Assembly: GCF_900316465.1 (NCBI RefSeq)
Contig: NZ_ONDD01000002.1
Span: 1-64,000, forward strand
Length of the DNA: 64,000 nt
From: an uncultured Fibrobacter sp.
GTDB taxonomy: Bacteria > Fibrobacterota > Fibrobacteria > Fibrobacterales > Fibrobacteraceae
Direction of reading: 5' to 3'
This document shows positions 1 through 8,483 of this stretch, piece after piece. The first letter of the stretch is position 1. Every line of letters starts with the position of its first letter. The notes under the pieces are model-generated. The model saw nothing but the letters and a program-made list of their open reading frames with translations, did not search any database and was not told the origin of the DNA. Made by a program: the position numbers and the translations under genes.

Positions 1-68
1 GGTGGCAGATTGATGTGCGTGCCCTTGCACGCCGCTGGTATTGTAGGGCTACGCCCGTATATGAAGAA

Positions 69-99
69 CCGCCGGCTTCGCCGGCGGGTCACTTTTTTT
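69..99 (+). terminator. Rho-independent terminator
   Basis: A perfect GC-rich hairpin (CCGCCGG, loop CTTCG, CCGGCGG) is followed after five bases by a run of seven T, which fits a terminator for a plus-strand gene lying mostly left of the window. Bases 1-68 are open in two frames but too short to assign to a gene. The hairpin also lies beyond the 3' end of the minus-strand NERD gene. Confidence 0.6.
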
Positions 100-127
100 G
101 GTGATTTCGTCTACTGAAATTAGCGAA

Positions 128-1186
128 TTAATTGATTTTTCTGAATTTTTTAGTGATTCGTTCTATATGAGCCTTTTTTTCTTCTTCGGATAATTGAGTG
201 TACGGCAGTAACATTCTGCACCAATCATCAATGGTTTCTGCACTATAAAAAATTTGTTCGGCTTGCATTTTCTTGACCAATTCTATTTCTAAGTTGCAAA
301 TTTCGTGAATGCTCGTAAGAGATTTGTTTTCTGGGATATATTTTAATTTTGATTTGTTTCCAAAAACAATCATACTGAATGCGCGGAACTGGTATTTATT
401 TTGATTTAAAAAGAGACATAAACAGTCTATATGTCGTTTGTTTTGTAAGACAGGATTAGGTATAGGGCCTTTTTCTCCATTAGTCTTGTAGCGTTGCCAT
501 TGAGGGTGTTTTTCATCGCCGTAGACAGATCCTGATAAATTCTTACTTTCAAAAACATAGATGCCTGTTTCATGCAAAAGCAGAACATCAATTTCTGAAT
601 ATCCGTCAATTGTTGGAACATAGACATTTCTTAAAATTTTATAATGTCGCTTGTCAAATTGACACGCCGCCCATACGGCTCTACTTACGGAGTCCTCTCC
701 CAATTTACCCGCCATTTCTGCTGCGGAAGGGATTGTTCCGACAACATCTTCATAAGTTGCTGGGTGAACGCTTAGCTCTTCTTGTGTAAACGGCTTGGAT
801 TCTTTTTTTGTGGGTTGGCTTGAAGAAATTTGTTGTTTGTTTCGGGGTCTTTGGTAATCAGAGATTTTAGGGTATGTCGGTTCGACATCTTCAGGAAATT
901 CTTCGGTTTGAGTTGTTTTGAAAACTATTGCTGCTACTATGATAATTAATACTAGAATGATGCCGCCAATAGCAAAAGCGGTGCTGTGGGCTTTGATAAA
1001 ATTGAGAATAAGTAGGCCGATCCAAATACAAATGAAAATTGCAAAGACTGCTAAGCATCCGAGACAACCATCACCATCGTCGTTACTCCTTGAATGACGA
1101 CGTCTTCTGCGACGGGGCTTGGTTGCTCCGTCAATCGCCGCAAATATAAAAGCGATTACAATTGCTATGCCAAGGATTGTTCCCAA
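128..1186 (-). CDS. Membrane-anchored NERD-domain protein (nuclease-related)
   Basis: The 352-residue protein starts at a TTG with an AGG-type ribosome site, 23 bases after the preceding NERD gene, so the two are probably cotranscribed. It has a hydrophobic segment at residues 1-18, a basic patch (PRRRRRRHSR), then two more hydrophobic segments at about 42-63 and 70-88. A NERD domain follows from about 155 to 280. The pattern GYSEIDVLLL then YVFESKN supplies the acidic and E-x-K residues of the nuclease-like fold. NERD domains (nuclease-related domain) are found in several bacterial proteins, often with helicases or kinases; no such partner is fused here. Substrate and role are unknown. The cytoplasmic location of the NERD domain is inferred from the basic patch. 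Confidence 0.75.
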   Translation of the reverse strand: MGTILGIAIVIAFIFAAIDGATKPRRRRRRHSRSNDDGDGCLGCLAVFAIFICIWIGLLILNFIKAHSTAFAIGGIILVLIIIVAAIVFKTTQTEEFPEDVEPTYPKISDYQRPRNKQQISSSQPTKKESKPFTQEELSVHPATYEDVVGTIPSAAEMAGKLGEDSVSRAVWAACQFDKRHYKILRNVYVPTIDGYSEIDVLLLHETGIYVFESKNLSGSVYGDEKHPQWQRYKTNGEKGPIPNPVLQNKRHIDCLCLFLNQNKYQFRAFSMIVFGNKSKLKYIPENKSLTSIHEICNLEIELVKKMQAEQIFYSAETIDDWCRMLLPYTQLSEEEKKAHIERITKKFRKIN

Positions 1187-1209
1187 AAGAAACCTGGTTT
1201 TTCAATACT

Positions 1210-2004
1210 CTATTTAATAGGCTTTTCAACAAATCGACGAAGCGAATCTGAAATTCGGATTACATCATTTAATGGAATCTTTTCTGATTCTTTTTCAAAC
1301 AATCTTAAAAAAGCGCCATCGTTTATAATCCACCATTTCTTGAAGTCTCGCTGAACATTCTTAACAAAAGCGCCTATCATTATACCAACTCTAAAAACCT
1401 GATATCGTTTGCCAGTCCATTCGTAAATTTTATCTTCAAGAAACTTTGCCTGAGAGTCAATTTTCTGCATTACGTCTTTTTGCAAAACTCCCGTACTGTC
1501 AATAAGTTCTTCGTTGTCGTAAATAAAATCTGCTTCGTTATATTCTCTGTCATTAAGATTCCAATTTTTTGCATCTATGGCAAATATTCCCTTGGTACTA
1601 ATGATTACGTGGTCGATGTTGAAAGGGATTGCCTTTCCGTGACTTTTCTTTTCACAAACGATGTCGTGAAATACAAATGTACTTTTAGAGGACGTTTTTT
1701 CAATGATGGATCCAACAAATCTTTCTCCATCAAGTCCTTTTTGGTGGTTGCGGATTGTCTTGCATAAATTTTTAATCTTAAAGAAAGCTCGTATGGAAAC
1801 AACAAGTAATAAAGCAGACGTGAAAACTGCTGTGAATAATTCAACCTTTAAGAATCCTAGAAAAATCATCCAGATATATATGCATGCAGCTAGGGCTATT
1901 GCCGGAAGGAATAAGTATTCGTACATCTTATCGGAGAGCTCTTGGATTTTCCCTTCAAGAGACTCTCCTTGTACGTGTGTTCTAAAGTGTTGCTTTCGAT
2001 TCAT
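1210..2004 (-). CDS. Second NERD-domain membrane protein
   Basis: The 264-residue protein is the middle gene of a three-gene minus-strand unit. I chose the ATG at 2004, which has AAGGA ten bases upstream; a TTG at 2013 would add three residues and overlap the lipoprotein stop. Two hydrophobic segments at about 32-52 and 58-75 precede a NERD domain (about 90-220) with GLDGERFVG, FNIDHVIIS and FAIDAKNWN. The D-A-K triplet keeps the catalytic-type acid-x-lysine pattern. It differs in sequence from the adjacent NERD protein, so this is not a recent duplication. Two NERD proteins in tandem is unusual. Function unknown; DNA metabolism or defence is only a guess. Confidence 0.75.
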   Translation of the reverse strand: MNRKQHFRTHVQGESLEGKIQELSDKMYEYLFLPAIALAACIYIWMIFLGFLKVELFTAVFTSALLLVVSIRAFFKIKNLCKTIRNHQKGLDGERFVGSIIEKTSSKSTFVFHDIVCEKKSHGKAIPFNIDHVIISTKGIFAIDAKNWNLNDREYNEADFIYDNEELIDSTGVLQKDVMQKIDSQAKFLEDKIYEWTGKRYQVFRVGIMIGAFVKNVQRDFKKWWIINDGAFLRLFEKESEKIPLNDVIRISDSLRRFVEKPIK

Positions 2005-2009
2005 AATTC

Positions 2010-2894
2010 TCAATCCTTAATGCAGCGAACAGAATAGGCGTTTCCTGTAAATTCCCAATCTGCGGAAAAAGAATCTCTTTGGATAGTCCAATAGTTATTG
2101 TTTCCGTTGCTACCATCTCTTTTTGTACTCCAAAAATATGCATCAGAATCCTTATAATCAAAGCCTATGTTCCAATGTAATCCTGCTCCAAGTGCTGCAA
2201 ATCCAAATTTGTCTATAGAGGATTTGTCCCACTCTTTAGATTTTAGGCTTTTGCCAACACCCTCTTCGCCATTATTTTTATCAACATAATCGGCTAAATC
2301 GAAAAATTCATCATAGGAGGGGATGTGCCAACCAGAAGGACAAATGCCTTGATGAGGGTTTGTTATAGAGTCGTTTTCGTTGGTTATTGCCATGGCCGTT
2401 ATCCATTCGTAGAGAGAACCATATTTTTTGCAATAAACATCTGCTAAATCATAGCAGTAGCTGTTCTCTGTTTTGTAGTTAAGATTCTCTGCCATCCAAA
2501 CTTGATTGCCAATGATGGTCACTTTGTATTTACTTCCATCACGGGCGTCGCAAAGATATCCTGATTCACAATCCTTTTCTTGATAAGTGCTGTTGGATGA
2601 AAATGAATCATCTTTTATGTTGCTAGAAGAAGATGTTTCTTCTTTGAAACCTGTTGTACTTGAACTAGAAATCTTTTCGGCTGTGACAAGTTGTTTCCAT
2701 TCACCATTTTCGCATAGGTATCTTTCGTTATCCTTTGGTAAATAGACCATTTCCCCTTTGTTGGAATTGTTACATTTTCCCAGTTCTGAAAATGTCTGGG
2801 GAGAAAAGTCATCGTTGTCAGAAGAGATTGTGCTAGAACAGGCTCCTAAAAGAGCCGCGCAGCCAAATGCCACTATGTATTTCGTAAATCTCAT
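2010..2894 (-). CDS. FISUMP-domain lipoprotein
   Basis: The 294-residue product starts at the ATG with GAGGGATG upstream; a longer frame upstream lacks a plausible signal. Residues 1-19 form a lipoprotein signal ending LLGAC, with Cys as the predicted lipid anchor. A short Ser-rich stretch (TSSSS, SSN) leads to the Fibrobacter major paralogous domain (about residues 125-294), shown by VWMAENLNY, GICPSGWHIPS, YFWSTK and YSVRCIKD. FISUMP proteins form a large exported family in Fibrobacter with no known biochemical function. It opens a unit with the two NERD genes (the next gene starts 5 bases past its stop). Cell-surface exposure is inferred from the signal. Confidence 0.88.
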   Translation of the reverse strand: MRFTKYIVAFGCAALLGACSSTISSDNDDFSPQTFSELGKCNNSNKGEMVYLPKDNERYLCENGEWKQLVTAEKISSSSTTGFKEETSSSSNIKDDSFSSNSTYQEKDCESGYLCDARDGSKYKVTIIGNQVWMAENLNYKTENSYCYDLADVYCKKYGSLYEWITAMAITNENDSITNPHQGICPSGWHIPSYDEFFDLADYVDKNNGEEGVGKSLKSKEWDKSSIDKFGFAALGAGLHWNIGFDYKDSDAYFWSTKRDGSNGNNNYWTIQRDSFSADWEFTGNAYSVRCIKD

Positions 2895-2960
2895 AACATC
2901 CCTCGAGTGCCTTTTCTTTGTAAATATATGTTCTTTTGCGGTAAAGAGAATGGATTTGTT

Positions 2961-2995
2961 AAAAAAAAATAGGGTGGTCAAAATATTTGACCACC
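2961..2995 (-). terminator. Terminator after a gene remnant
   Basis: The arms GGTGGTCAAA and TTTGACCACC pair perfectly. Read on the minus strand the hairpin runs into CTA and nine T. It lies 14 bases after the stop of the truncated frame at 3010-3127 and upstream of the FISUMP lipoprotein. Confidence 0.75.
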
Positions 2996-3009
2996 TGATT
3001 TCTTTGCTT

Positions 3010-3127
3010 AGTTTAGTTTCTTGTCGAAGAGTTCTGTTAGCATTTGACGGATGGGCTTTGGCAGCAGGGAATTGGGCTGCCTGCTTATCCAGACGATGTA
3101 GTCTACAGATTGAATAAGTTGATCATA
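3010..3127 (-). pseudogene. Possible 3' remnant of an unidentified gene
   Basis: On the minus strand an open frame with no start codon encodes about 39 residues, including VDYIVWISRQPNSLLPKPIR, and stops at TAA. It is wedged between the terminator of the CotH gene (3128-3158) and its own downstream terminator (2961-2995). A coding-like tail plus a private terminator but no start suggests the rest of the gene was deleted. I do not recognise the family. The frame could be accidental, so confidence is low. Confidence 0.3.
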
Positions 3128-3158
3128 TAAAAATAGGCCATTGTTTACACAATGGCCT
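3128..3158 (-). terminator. Terminator of the CotH gene
   Basis: The stem AGGCCATTG / CAATGGCCT with a six-base loop is followed by ATTTTT on the minus strand, 47 bases after the CotH stop. Confidence 0.8.
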
Positions 3159-3204
3159 AATAGTGAATTTATGAATTTGTTTTGGTCAGAAGTAACCGTA
3201 TCGG

Positions 3205-6200
3205 TTATTTAACGCTAATGCGCTGCGTCAACGAGCCGATGCGGACCATGTAAACGCCCGCTCTGGAAACGGGAATTTCAAAACTGGTGGCTTCTACACG
3301 ACCTGTTCGAACGATGGTGCCCTGCATATCAAATACGGAGTAAGGTTTGCCAGCCATGGTGGTGCTTACCTGAATGCGGCGGTCTGCAGCGGAGACCTTT
3401 AGGAGGTTTGCCGGTACATGAGATGCAAGTATAGCTTTCGTCGTTTCATTTTTGACGATGGTCAGATTACCATCGGTAACCTTGAATATTACGTTGGAAT
3501 AGTTTTCGGACTTGTTCTTGAAATCTTCGGCCTTGAGTCCCATTGGATACGTCTTGACGTCGGTTCCTGCTACAAGCGAATCTCCCGTATATCCGACAAA
3601 ATCGATGGAGTAGGCGGTGCTGCTTGAAACCATGTCGAAACCGTGCACGACGTGCTTCTGCTTGTCATATTCTACGGTATCTGTATGGCCTTTGATCGTA
3701 ATAATGATTTCGGAGGAATCAGGCATGATTGTGAATATGCCATCGGTTGTGCTTACGATGTAATTCGGGTTGGAGTCGGCAGCGACAGTTGGAGTAATAG
3801 CGTATTTGCCGACATTTTCGCCCTCTTGGCGGGAGAGCACAACGCTGCTCAGCCGATCTTGGACGGAGTCAACCGTGACAAGGCCTTCGACAGTGTAGGT
3901 GAATTCCGGGTCTTTAGCTCCATAAGTCTTTGATGCGCTTTTTACGGTCAGTGTGACCGGCTTCGGAGTGATTACGAGGTTTCCGTCTGTAATGTCAAAC
4001 ACTACGTTGGAATAGTTGTGATTCGTATTCGCAAAATTTTCGGCCTTGAGTCCCATTGCGTATGTCTTGGCGTCGGTTCCAGCAGCAAGTGAATCTCCCG
4101 CATATCCGACAAAATCAATAGCGTAGGCGGTGTTGCTTGAAACTATGTCGAATCCATGCACGGACTGTTTGTTGCCATTGTATACTAGAGAATCTGAATG
4201 ACCTTTGATTGAAACGATAATCTTTGTTGTGTCCGGATTGATTGTGAATACACCGTCATTGACCGTCACTACATAGTCCGGATTGGCATCGGCCTCAATG
4301 GATGCGGTAATGACGTATTTGGCAGCATCTTCGCCCTTTTCGCGGGAGAGTTCAACGTCGTTCAGCCGATCTTGGACGGAGTCAGCTGTGACAAGGCCTT
4401 CGACGCTGAAGGAGAATTCCGGGTCTTCAGCTCCATAAGTCTTTGACGCATTTTTCACGGTCAGTGTGACCGGCTTCGGAGTGATTACGAGGTTTCCGTC
4501 CGTAATGTCAAATACTACGTTGGAATAGTTGGGGTTCGTATTTGCAAAATCATCGGCGATAAGCCCCATGGCGTGGGCGTTGGCGAAGGTTGCTGTCACA
4601 AGCGAATCTCCTGCATAGGTCACAAAATCAATGGAGTAGGCTTCCTTGCTTGAGGTCATGTCGAATCCTTGCACGGAGTGCTTGTTTCCATCGTATTCGA
4701 TCGTGTCTACATGTCCTTTGACGGAAACGATGATCTCAGTGGAATCCGGCACAATTGAGAATTCTCCGTTATCTGTGCTCAAAACGTAATTCGGGTTGGC
4801 TTCGGCGTCGACGGTTACCATGATGGTGTAGTTGCCGAGTTCTTCTCCCTTTTCGCGGGTAAGTTCCACACCACTCAATACATCCTGGATGCCATTGCGC
4901 GAAGCAAGTTCGTCAACGGAATAGTTCAGCTGCGGATCCTTTTCACCGTACATTTTAGAAGCGTTCAAAGCGGTCAGTTTGGCCGGCTTCGGAGTTATCA
5001 CGAAAGTCTTTTCTTGCCAACCAGCGTAATTTCCGATAGCGTCGAAACGCACCTTTGCTGTGCCGGCATCGATGTTGTTGGAATAGGTGAGGATGTAGTC
5101 TTCGCCTTCGACAAGTTTGTTGCCTTCATCTGTAATCAAGACTGCCGGCTTGTTCTCGGCACCGTTGTACTCGAAGATTTCGGTAGAAAGAGCCAATGTC
5201 GGAGAAACTGCCTGCTTTTTGGGTAGGTCATTCACGTATGTTCCGACGGTCGCTATCTTGTTGTTCAAAGAGGTCTTGAGGAAGTCCACATAGGCCCCAT
5301 AATTCGACCTTTCGACATTGGAAATATCTAGGTGTATTCCCCACCTTAAACTATCCACTTTTGCCGCAACGTCCAAGACATTGCGCATGGTCGTAATGAC
5401 GGAATCGATCTTGATTTTTTCTTTATATTCGTTCCATACTTTTTCCGTGGTCGCGATAAACAGCGGGGACTTGAATAGAGCATCGAAGTATATGGTGGTG
5501 TCCAGCTGGACGGGTGCGTCATCTGTTGATGCCCCGGCGTCGAAATCCCATACTGGCCCGGCCTTGAACAGGTCGTTCTTGTTGTCGTAGGTGAAATAGG
5601 CGCTCTTGGGTTCTCGGAGTTCGGTGTTGTCCATGATTTCGTTGATGAGCCAGAACTTTGCCCAGGATTCTACATCGATAATTTTCGTGTAGCTTTCGTC
5701 GGGGGCGGGGCGGTTCACGATGCTTGTCCCTTCGGCAAAATTTGGATAAAGCAGTTTTTCGAGTTTTTCGATTTTCGCATGGAAACGGTCCAGGCGGGCT
5801 TGGCCGTCATTCGAAATGGCGTCTTCTTCTTCGTTTAGCATGTAGTCGTCATTCTTGACCATGTACGGCATGTTGCGAATCGGTGACCAGAATTTTACGA
5901 TTTCGTCAAAATGATTGTCCATCTCGATGAGAAAGTCCTTGTCGTCATCGGCGGTCATTTCCTCGCTTCCGTCGTCGATATTCACTCTGTTCTCGTCGGG
6001 TTTTATTGCTTCGCCCAGCCAGTAGAGACCCCTGTAGACTCCGTTAAAAACAAGGTCCACGAATTTTCCGCGCACGGTATAGTCCATCTTCAGTGTTTCG
6101 CTCAGGTAGAAAGCCATGTGGTTTTTGAGGAAACTGTTGTCATAGTAATTTGCGATTAGAACCCAACGTTTGTGTTTGGGCATGCCCATGATGCCGTTTT

Positions 6201-6789
6201 TCTTGTTTAGCTTGAGTGCGTAGGGCTTTTTATCCGCAAGCCAGGTCGAATTGCCGCGTCCGCGAATTGAAGTTGTGTCGTTTTTAAAATCCCATTTGGG
6301 GTTTCCGGTGTTGGCCAAGGTCAAGGTTGCCTTCTTGGTCCATTCTTCCTTTGAGGTGATTTCGACACCCTTCGGAGTGTTCACATACAGCACAGGGAGG
6401 CCTGTGTAGGCGACGGCTGCGACCGATGAGGTTACGCTTTCTTCGCCGACAGTAGCGACGCAGTAGTAGTAGCGAATACCTTTTTCCGTAAAGGCTTCGG
6501 TATCGTAGGAACTTTCAGTCGCGCCTTCGATAGGTGTGCCGTTTTGAGTCTCGGCGTTGTCAGATTGGAACCATTGGTACGAAATGCTGTTTTCGCCCTT
6601 TGCCATGGTTACGGACAGTGTCACCGCTTTGTCCTTTTCTGCTATGGAAATAGCGGCAGGTTGTTTCGTAATGGTTAATTCCGGTTCAACGGCAAGGGAG
6701 TCTTGCGCATAAACCGACGTTGCCGATATAAACGCAATAAAAATGGCTTGGCCCCATCGGGTAAGCGTTTTTTTGTTTGTTTTCTTCAT
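3205..6789 (-). CDS. Secreted CotH-kinase protein with MBG repeats and C-terminal sorting-like domain
   Basis: The 1194-residue protein starts at ATG with AAGGA upstream and has a signal peptide ending VYAQ (residues 1-29). An Ig-like domain (about 35-128, TLSVTMAKG and SYQWFQSDN) precedes a CotH kinase domain (about 130-510) with RGRGNSTW, KKPYALKLN, WVLIANYYDNSFLKN and VWDFDAG. CotH proteins are atypical protein kinases first described in spore coats. An MBG-type segment follows: about 600-1110 holds three units beginning ITPKP and containing ASK(M/T)YG and DP, the last two almost identical. The C-terminus (about 1120-1194) resembles a type A sorting domain of the type IX secretion system (VFDMQGTIVRTGR, GVYMVRI). 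Surface delivery by such a system is inferred. Targets of the kinase are unknown. Confidence 0.85.
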   Translation of the reverse strand: MKKTNKKTLTRWGQAIFIAFISATSVYAQDSLAVEPELTITKQPAAISIAEKDKAVTLSVTMAKGENSISYQWFQSDNAETQNGTPIEGATESSYDTEAFTEKGIRYYYCVATVGEESVTSSVAAVAYTGLPVLYVNTPKGVEITSKEEWTKKATLTLANTGNPKWDFKNDTTSIRGRGNSTWLADKKPYALKLNKKNGIMGMPKHKRWVLIANYYDNSFLKNHMAFYLSETLKMDYTVRGKFVDLVFNGVYRGLYWLGEAIKPDENRVNIDDGSEEMTADDDKDFLIEMDNHFDEIVKFWSPIRNMPYMVKNDDYMLNEEEDAISNDGQARLDRFHAKIEKLEKLLYPNFAEGTSIVNRPAPDESYTKIIDVESWAKFWLINEIMDNTELREPKSAYFTYDNKNDLFKAGPVWDFDAGASTDDAPVQLDTTIYFDALFKSPLFIATTEKVWNEYKEKIKIDSVITTMRNVLDVAAKVDSLRWGIHLDISNVERSNYGAYVDFLKTSLNNKIATVGTYVNDLPKKQAVSPTLALSTEIFEYNGAENKPAVLITDEGNKLVEGEDYILTYSNNIDAGTAKVRFDAIGNYAGWQEKTFVITPKPAKLTALNASKMYGEKDPQLNYSVDELASRNGIQDVLSGVELTREKGEELGNYTIMVTVDAEANPNYVLSTDNGEFSIVPDSTEIIVSVKGHVDTIEYDGNKHSVQGFDMTSSKEAYSIDFVTYAGDSLVTATFANAHAMGLIADDFANTNPNYSNVVFDITDGNLVITPKPVTLTVKNASKTYGAEDPEFSFSVEGLVTADSVQDRLNDVELSREKGEDAAKYVITASIEADANPDYVVTVNDGVFTINPDTTKIIVSIKGHSDSLVYNGNKQSVHGFDIVSSNTAYAIDFVGYAGDSLAAGTDAKTYAMGLKAENFANTNHNYSNVVFDITDGNLVITPKPVTLTVKSASKTYGAKDPEFTYTVEGLVTVDSVQDRLSSVVLSRQEGENVGKYAITPTVAADSNPNYIVSTTDGIFTIMPDSSEIIITIKGHTDTVEYDKQKHVVHGFDMVSSSTAYSIDFVGYTGDSLVAGTDVKTYPMGLKAEDFKNKSENYSNVIFKVTDGNLTIVKNETTKAILASHVPANLLKVSAADRRIQVSTTMAGKPYSVFDMQGTIVRTGRVEATSFEIPVSRAGVYMVRIGSLTQRISVK
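3440..4985 (-). repeat. Tandem MBG-coding repeats, about 513 bp
   Basis: Three head-to-tail units lie inside the CotH gene. The two downstream units are near-identical at DNA level; for example the block starting at 3916 recurs at 4429, an offset of 513 bases or 171 codons. The first unit in reading order (about 4485-4985) is more diverged. Recent duplication or gene conversion is likely, and the copy number may vary between strains. Confidence 0.8.
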
Positions 6790-6963
6790 ATTTTTCCTTC
6801 TTTTTTTTAGGTTGTTTGAAAATATGCAAAAAAAATCTCGTGTCTGTCCACAAGGACTTTTACGTTAAAGCGAATTATTGGGGAAAATTAAGACTTTGTT
6901 CTCAATTATTTCATTTATTCAAGATTTGTTTGTTGTATCAAATGGACTTTTTTCGGTGTATCG

Positions 6964-6982
6964 TTATTCCAATTTGGAATAA
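6964..6982. promoter_or_regulatory. Perfect 19-bp palindrome, possible operator
   Basis: TTATTCCAATTTGGAATAA is a perfect palindrome around one central T. It lies in the divergent AT-rich region between the CotH gene and the small exported protein at 7073, about 90 bases upstream of the latter. The rest of 6790-7072 is AT-rich promoter DNA with no gene. A dimeric regulator site is inferred only from symmetry and position. Confidence 0.35.
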
Positions 6983-7072
6983 TAAAATGTTTACATTCGC
7001 TGGTTTTGCGGATTGTGGGTTTGTATCTTGGAGGTGGGGCGGTTGGTTGCCCCGATAACACGGAGGTCCATC

Positions 7073-7516
7073 ATGAAATGCGTAAAAGTAATGTTGTTTG
7101 TAATGCTAGCCGTTCTGGTATCGACCTCTTTCGCTGCCAGGAAGGTTAAGTCAAAGTTGGGAGACATCGATGTCACATCTCAAAAAGGTGGTGGCGCGGT
7201 TGTCTGCACCGCTCACTTCGAAGACGAACTGACGATTCTCAAGGATGCTGACACGGAGGTTCTTGTGAAAGGAAGTTGCGGTCAGGGGTGGGTCGCGAAA
7301 TCAAAAATCGAATATGTGGCGCAAGGCCCTGGTGATAAAACGATCACCATCGACGAATACAATATCCAGAATTGGATTGACAATCTGTCGGTATTCGATG
7401 TTCACATTGATGATGTCGAGGACTTCGAAGGGGTTACGATTGACCGTGACTTTAGAGAATACTTGACTTACACGATTGATCGCGAACAGACTGAAATGCA
7501 TAATGGCGAAAACTGA
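7073..7516 (+). CDS. Small exported protein of unknown function
   Basis: The 147-residue protein starts at an ATG preceded by GGAGGT; longer in-frame starts lack a ribosome site. Residues 1-21 are a classical signal peptide (MKCVKVMLFVMLAVLVSTSFA). The mature part is acidic with a short SH3-like feel (TILKDADTEVLVKGSCGQGWVAKSKI) but I cannot assign a family. The leader carries a small hairpin (GGGGC, eight-base loop, GCCCC) at 7036-7053 just before the ribosome site. Periplasmic location is inferred. Confidence 0.75.
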   Translation: MKCVKVMLFVMLAVLVSTSFAARKVKSKLGDIDVTSQKGGGAVVCTAHFEDELTILKDADTEVLVKGSCGQGWVAKSKIEYVAQGPGDKTITIDEYNIQNWIDNLSVFDVHIDDVEDFEGVTIDRDFREYLTYTIDREQTEMHNGEN

Positions 7517-7572
7517 TTTAACCATGGAGGTGTTTAATCCGTAGAATAATCCCTGCGCAAGCGGGGATTTTC

Positions 7573-7581
7573 TATATTATG
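7573..7581 (+). promoter_or_regulatory. -10 box abutting aspartoacylase start
   Basis: TATATT at 7573-7578 lies six bases before the ATG at 7585, so transcription would start at or beside the start codon. A short GC hairpin (CCCTGC / GCGGGG-like, 7550-7568) lies just upstream. Confidence 0.4.
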
Positions 7582-7584
7582 GGT

Positions 7585-8481
7585 ATGAGTTTGATAAATA
7601 CCATAGTCGTTGCAGGTGGTACCCACGGTAACGAACGGACTGGCGTTCGCCTTGTCCAGAAATGGATGGAACACCCGGAGTGTTATAATTCGCTCTGTAG
7701 CGCCAAGGTAGATTTGGTGCTTGCAAACCCCGAAGCGGTGCGCCTGAATCGCCGCTATCGCGATCATGACTTGAATCGCGCTTTTTCGCAGACTTGTTTG
7801 GATGTGACGGTTGATTCGCGCCTGTACGAATTCCGCCGCGCGAAGGAACTGAATGCTTTGTATGGCCCGAAGGGTGCAAACACCAAGACGGATTTGATTC
7901 TGGATGTGCACAACACGGGCTCGAATATGGGCTATTGCCTGATTCTGTCGACGCGTGATCCGTTTACGATGCGCGCCTCGGCGGTGTTGACGCAGGAATT
8001 CAAGGATGCGTGGATTTATTACCAGCCTGAAGAACGCAGTGCTTCACCGTATTTTGGAACGGTTGCGAAAGCGGATGTTTGCATTGAGATTGGACCGCAG
8101 CAGCACGGGACGCTGGATGCCGCGATTTTCGAGGAAACGGAACGCCTGGTGAAGCGTTACCTGGAATTGGCCGAGGAATGGAACCGCGGCGAATTGCAGA
8201 AACGCCCGCCGATAAAGGTGGATGTATACACGCAGTTCAAGGATTTGGGCTACCCGAAGCCGCAAGGTGGAGGCCCGATTCAGGCGATGATTCATCCGGA
8301 ATTGATGGGTCGTGACTATCGCGAACTCAAGGATGGCGACAAGTTGTTCCGCACATTCGACGGCGAAGATATTTTGTACCATGGCGAAAGCCCGGTGTAT
8401 CCGATTTTCATTAGCGAGCCTGCGTACTACGAAAAGGATATCGCGATGAGCCTCACCAAGAAAACAGTGGAGGAGTGGTAA
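7585..8481 (+). CDS. aspA: Aspartoacylase (AspA/AstE zinc carboxypeptidase family)
   Basis: The 298-residue protein would hydrolyse N-acetylaspartate to aspartate and acetate, or a related acyl amino acid. Zinc ligands are visible in GGTHGNE (His and Glu, residues 12-18) and in DVHNTG (His). NPEAVRLNRRYRDHDLNRAF is the typical substrate-binding Arg/Asn block, and the catalytic Glu sits in CIEIGPQ. Length matches the family. I prefer the ATG at 7585 over 7579 because of the adjacent -10 box. The next gene follows after 2 bases. Aspartoacylase is the best call; a succinylglutamate desuccinylase-like activity cannot be excluded. Confidence 0.85.
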   Translation: MSLINTIVVAGGTHGNERTGVRLVQKWMEHPECYNSLCSAKVDLVLANPEAVRLNRRYRDHDLNRAFSQTCLDVTVDSRLYEFRRAKELNALYGPKGANTKTDLILDVHNTGSNMGYCLILSTRDPFTMRASAVLTQEFKDAWIYYQPEERSASPYFGTVAKADVCIEIGPQQHGTLDAAIFEETERLVKRYLELAEEWNRGELQKRPPIKVDVYTQFKDLGYPKPQGGGPIQAMIHPELMGRDYRELKDGDKLFRTFDGEDILYHGESPVYPIFISEPAYYEKDIAMSLTKKTVEEW

Positions 8482-8483
8482 GT

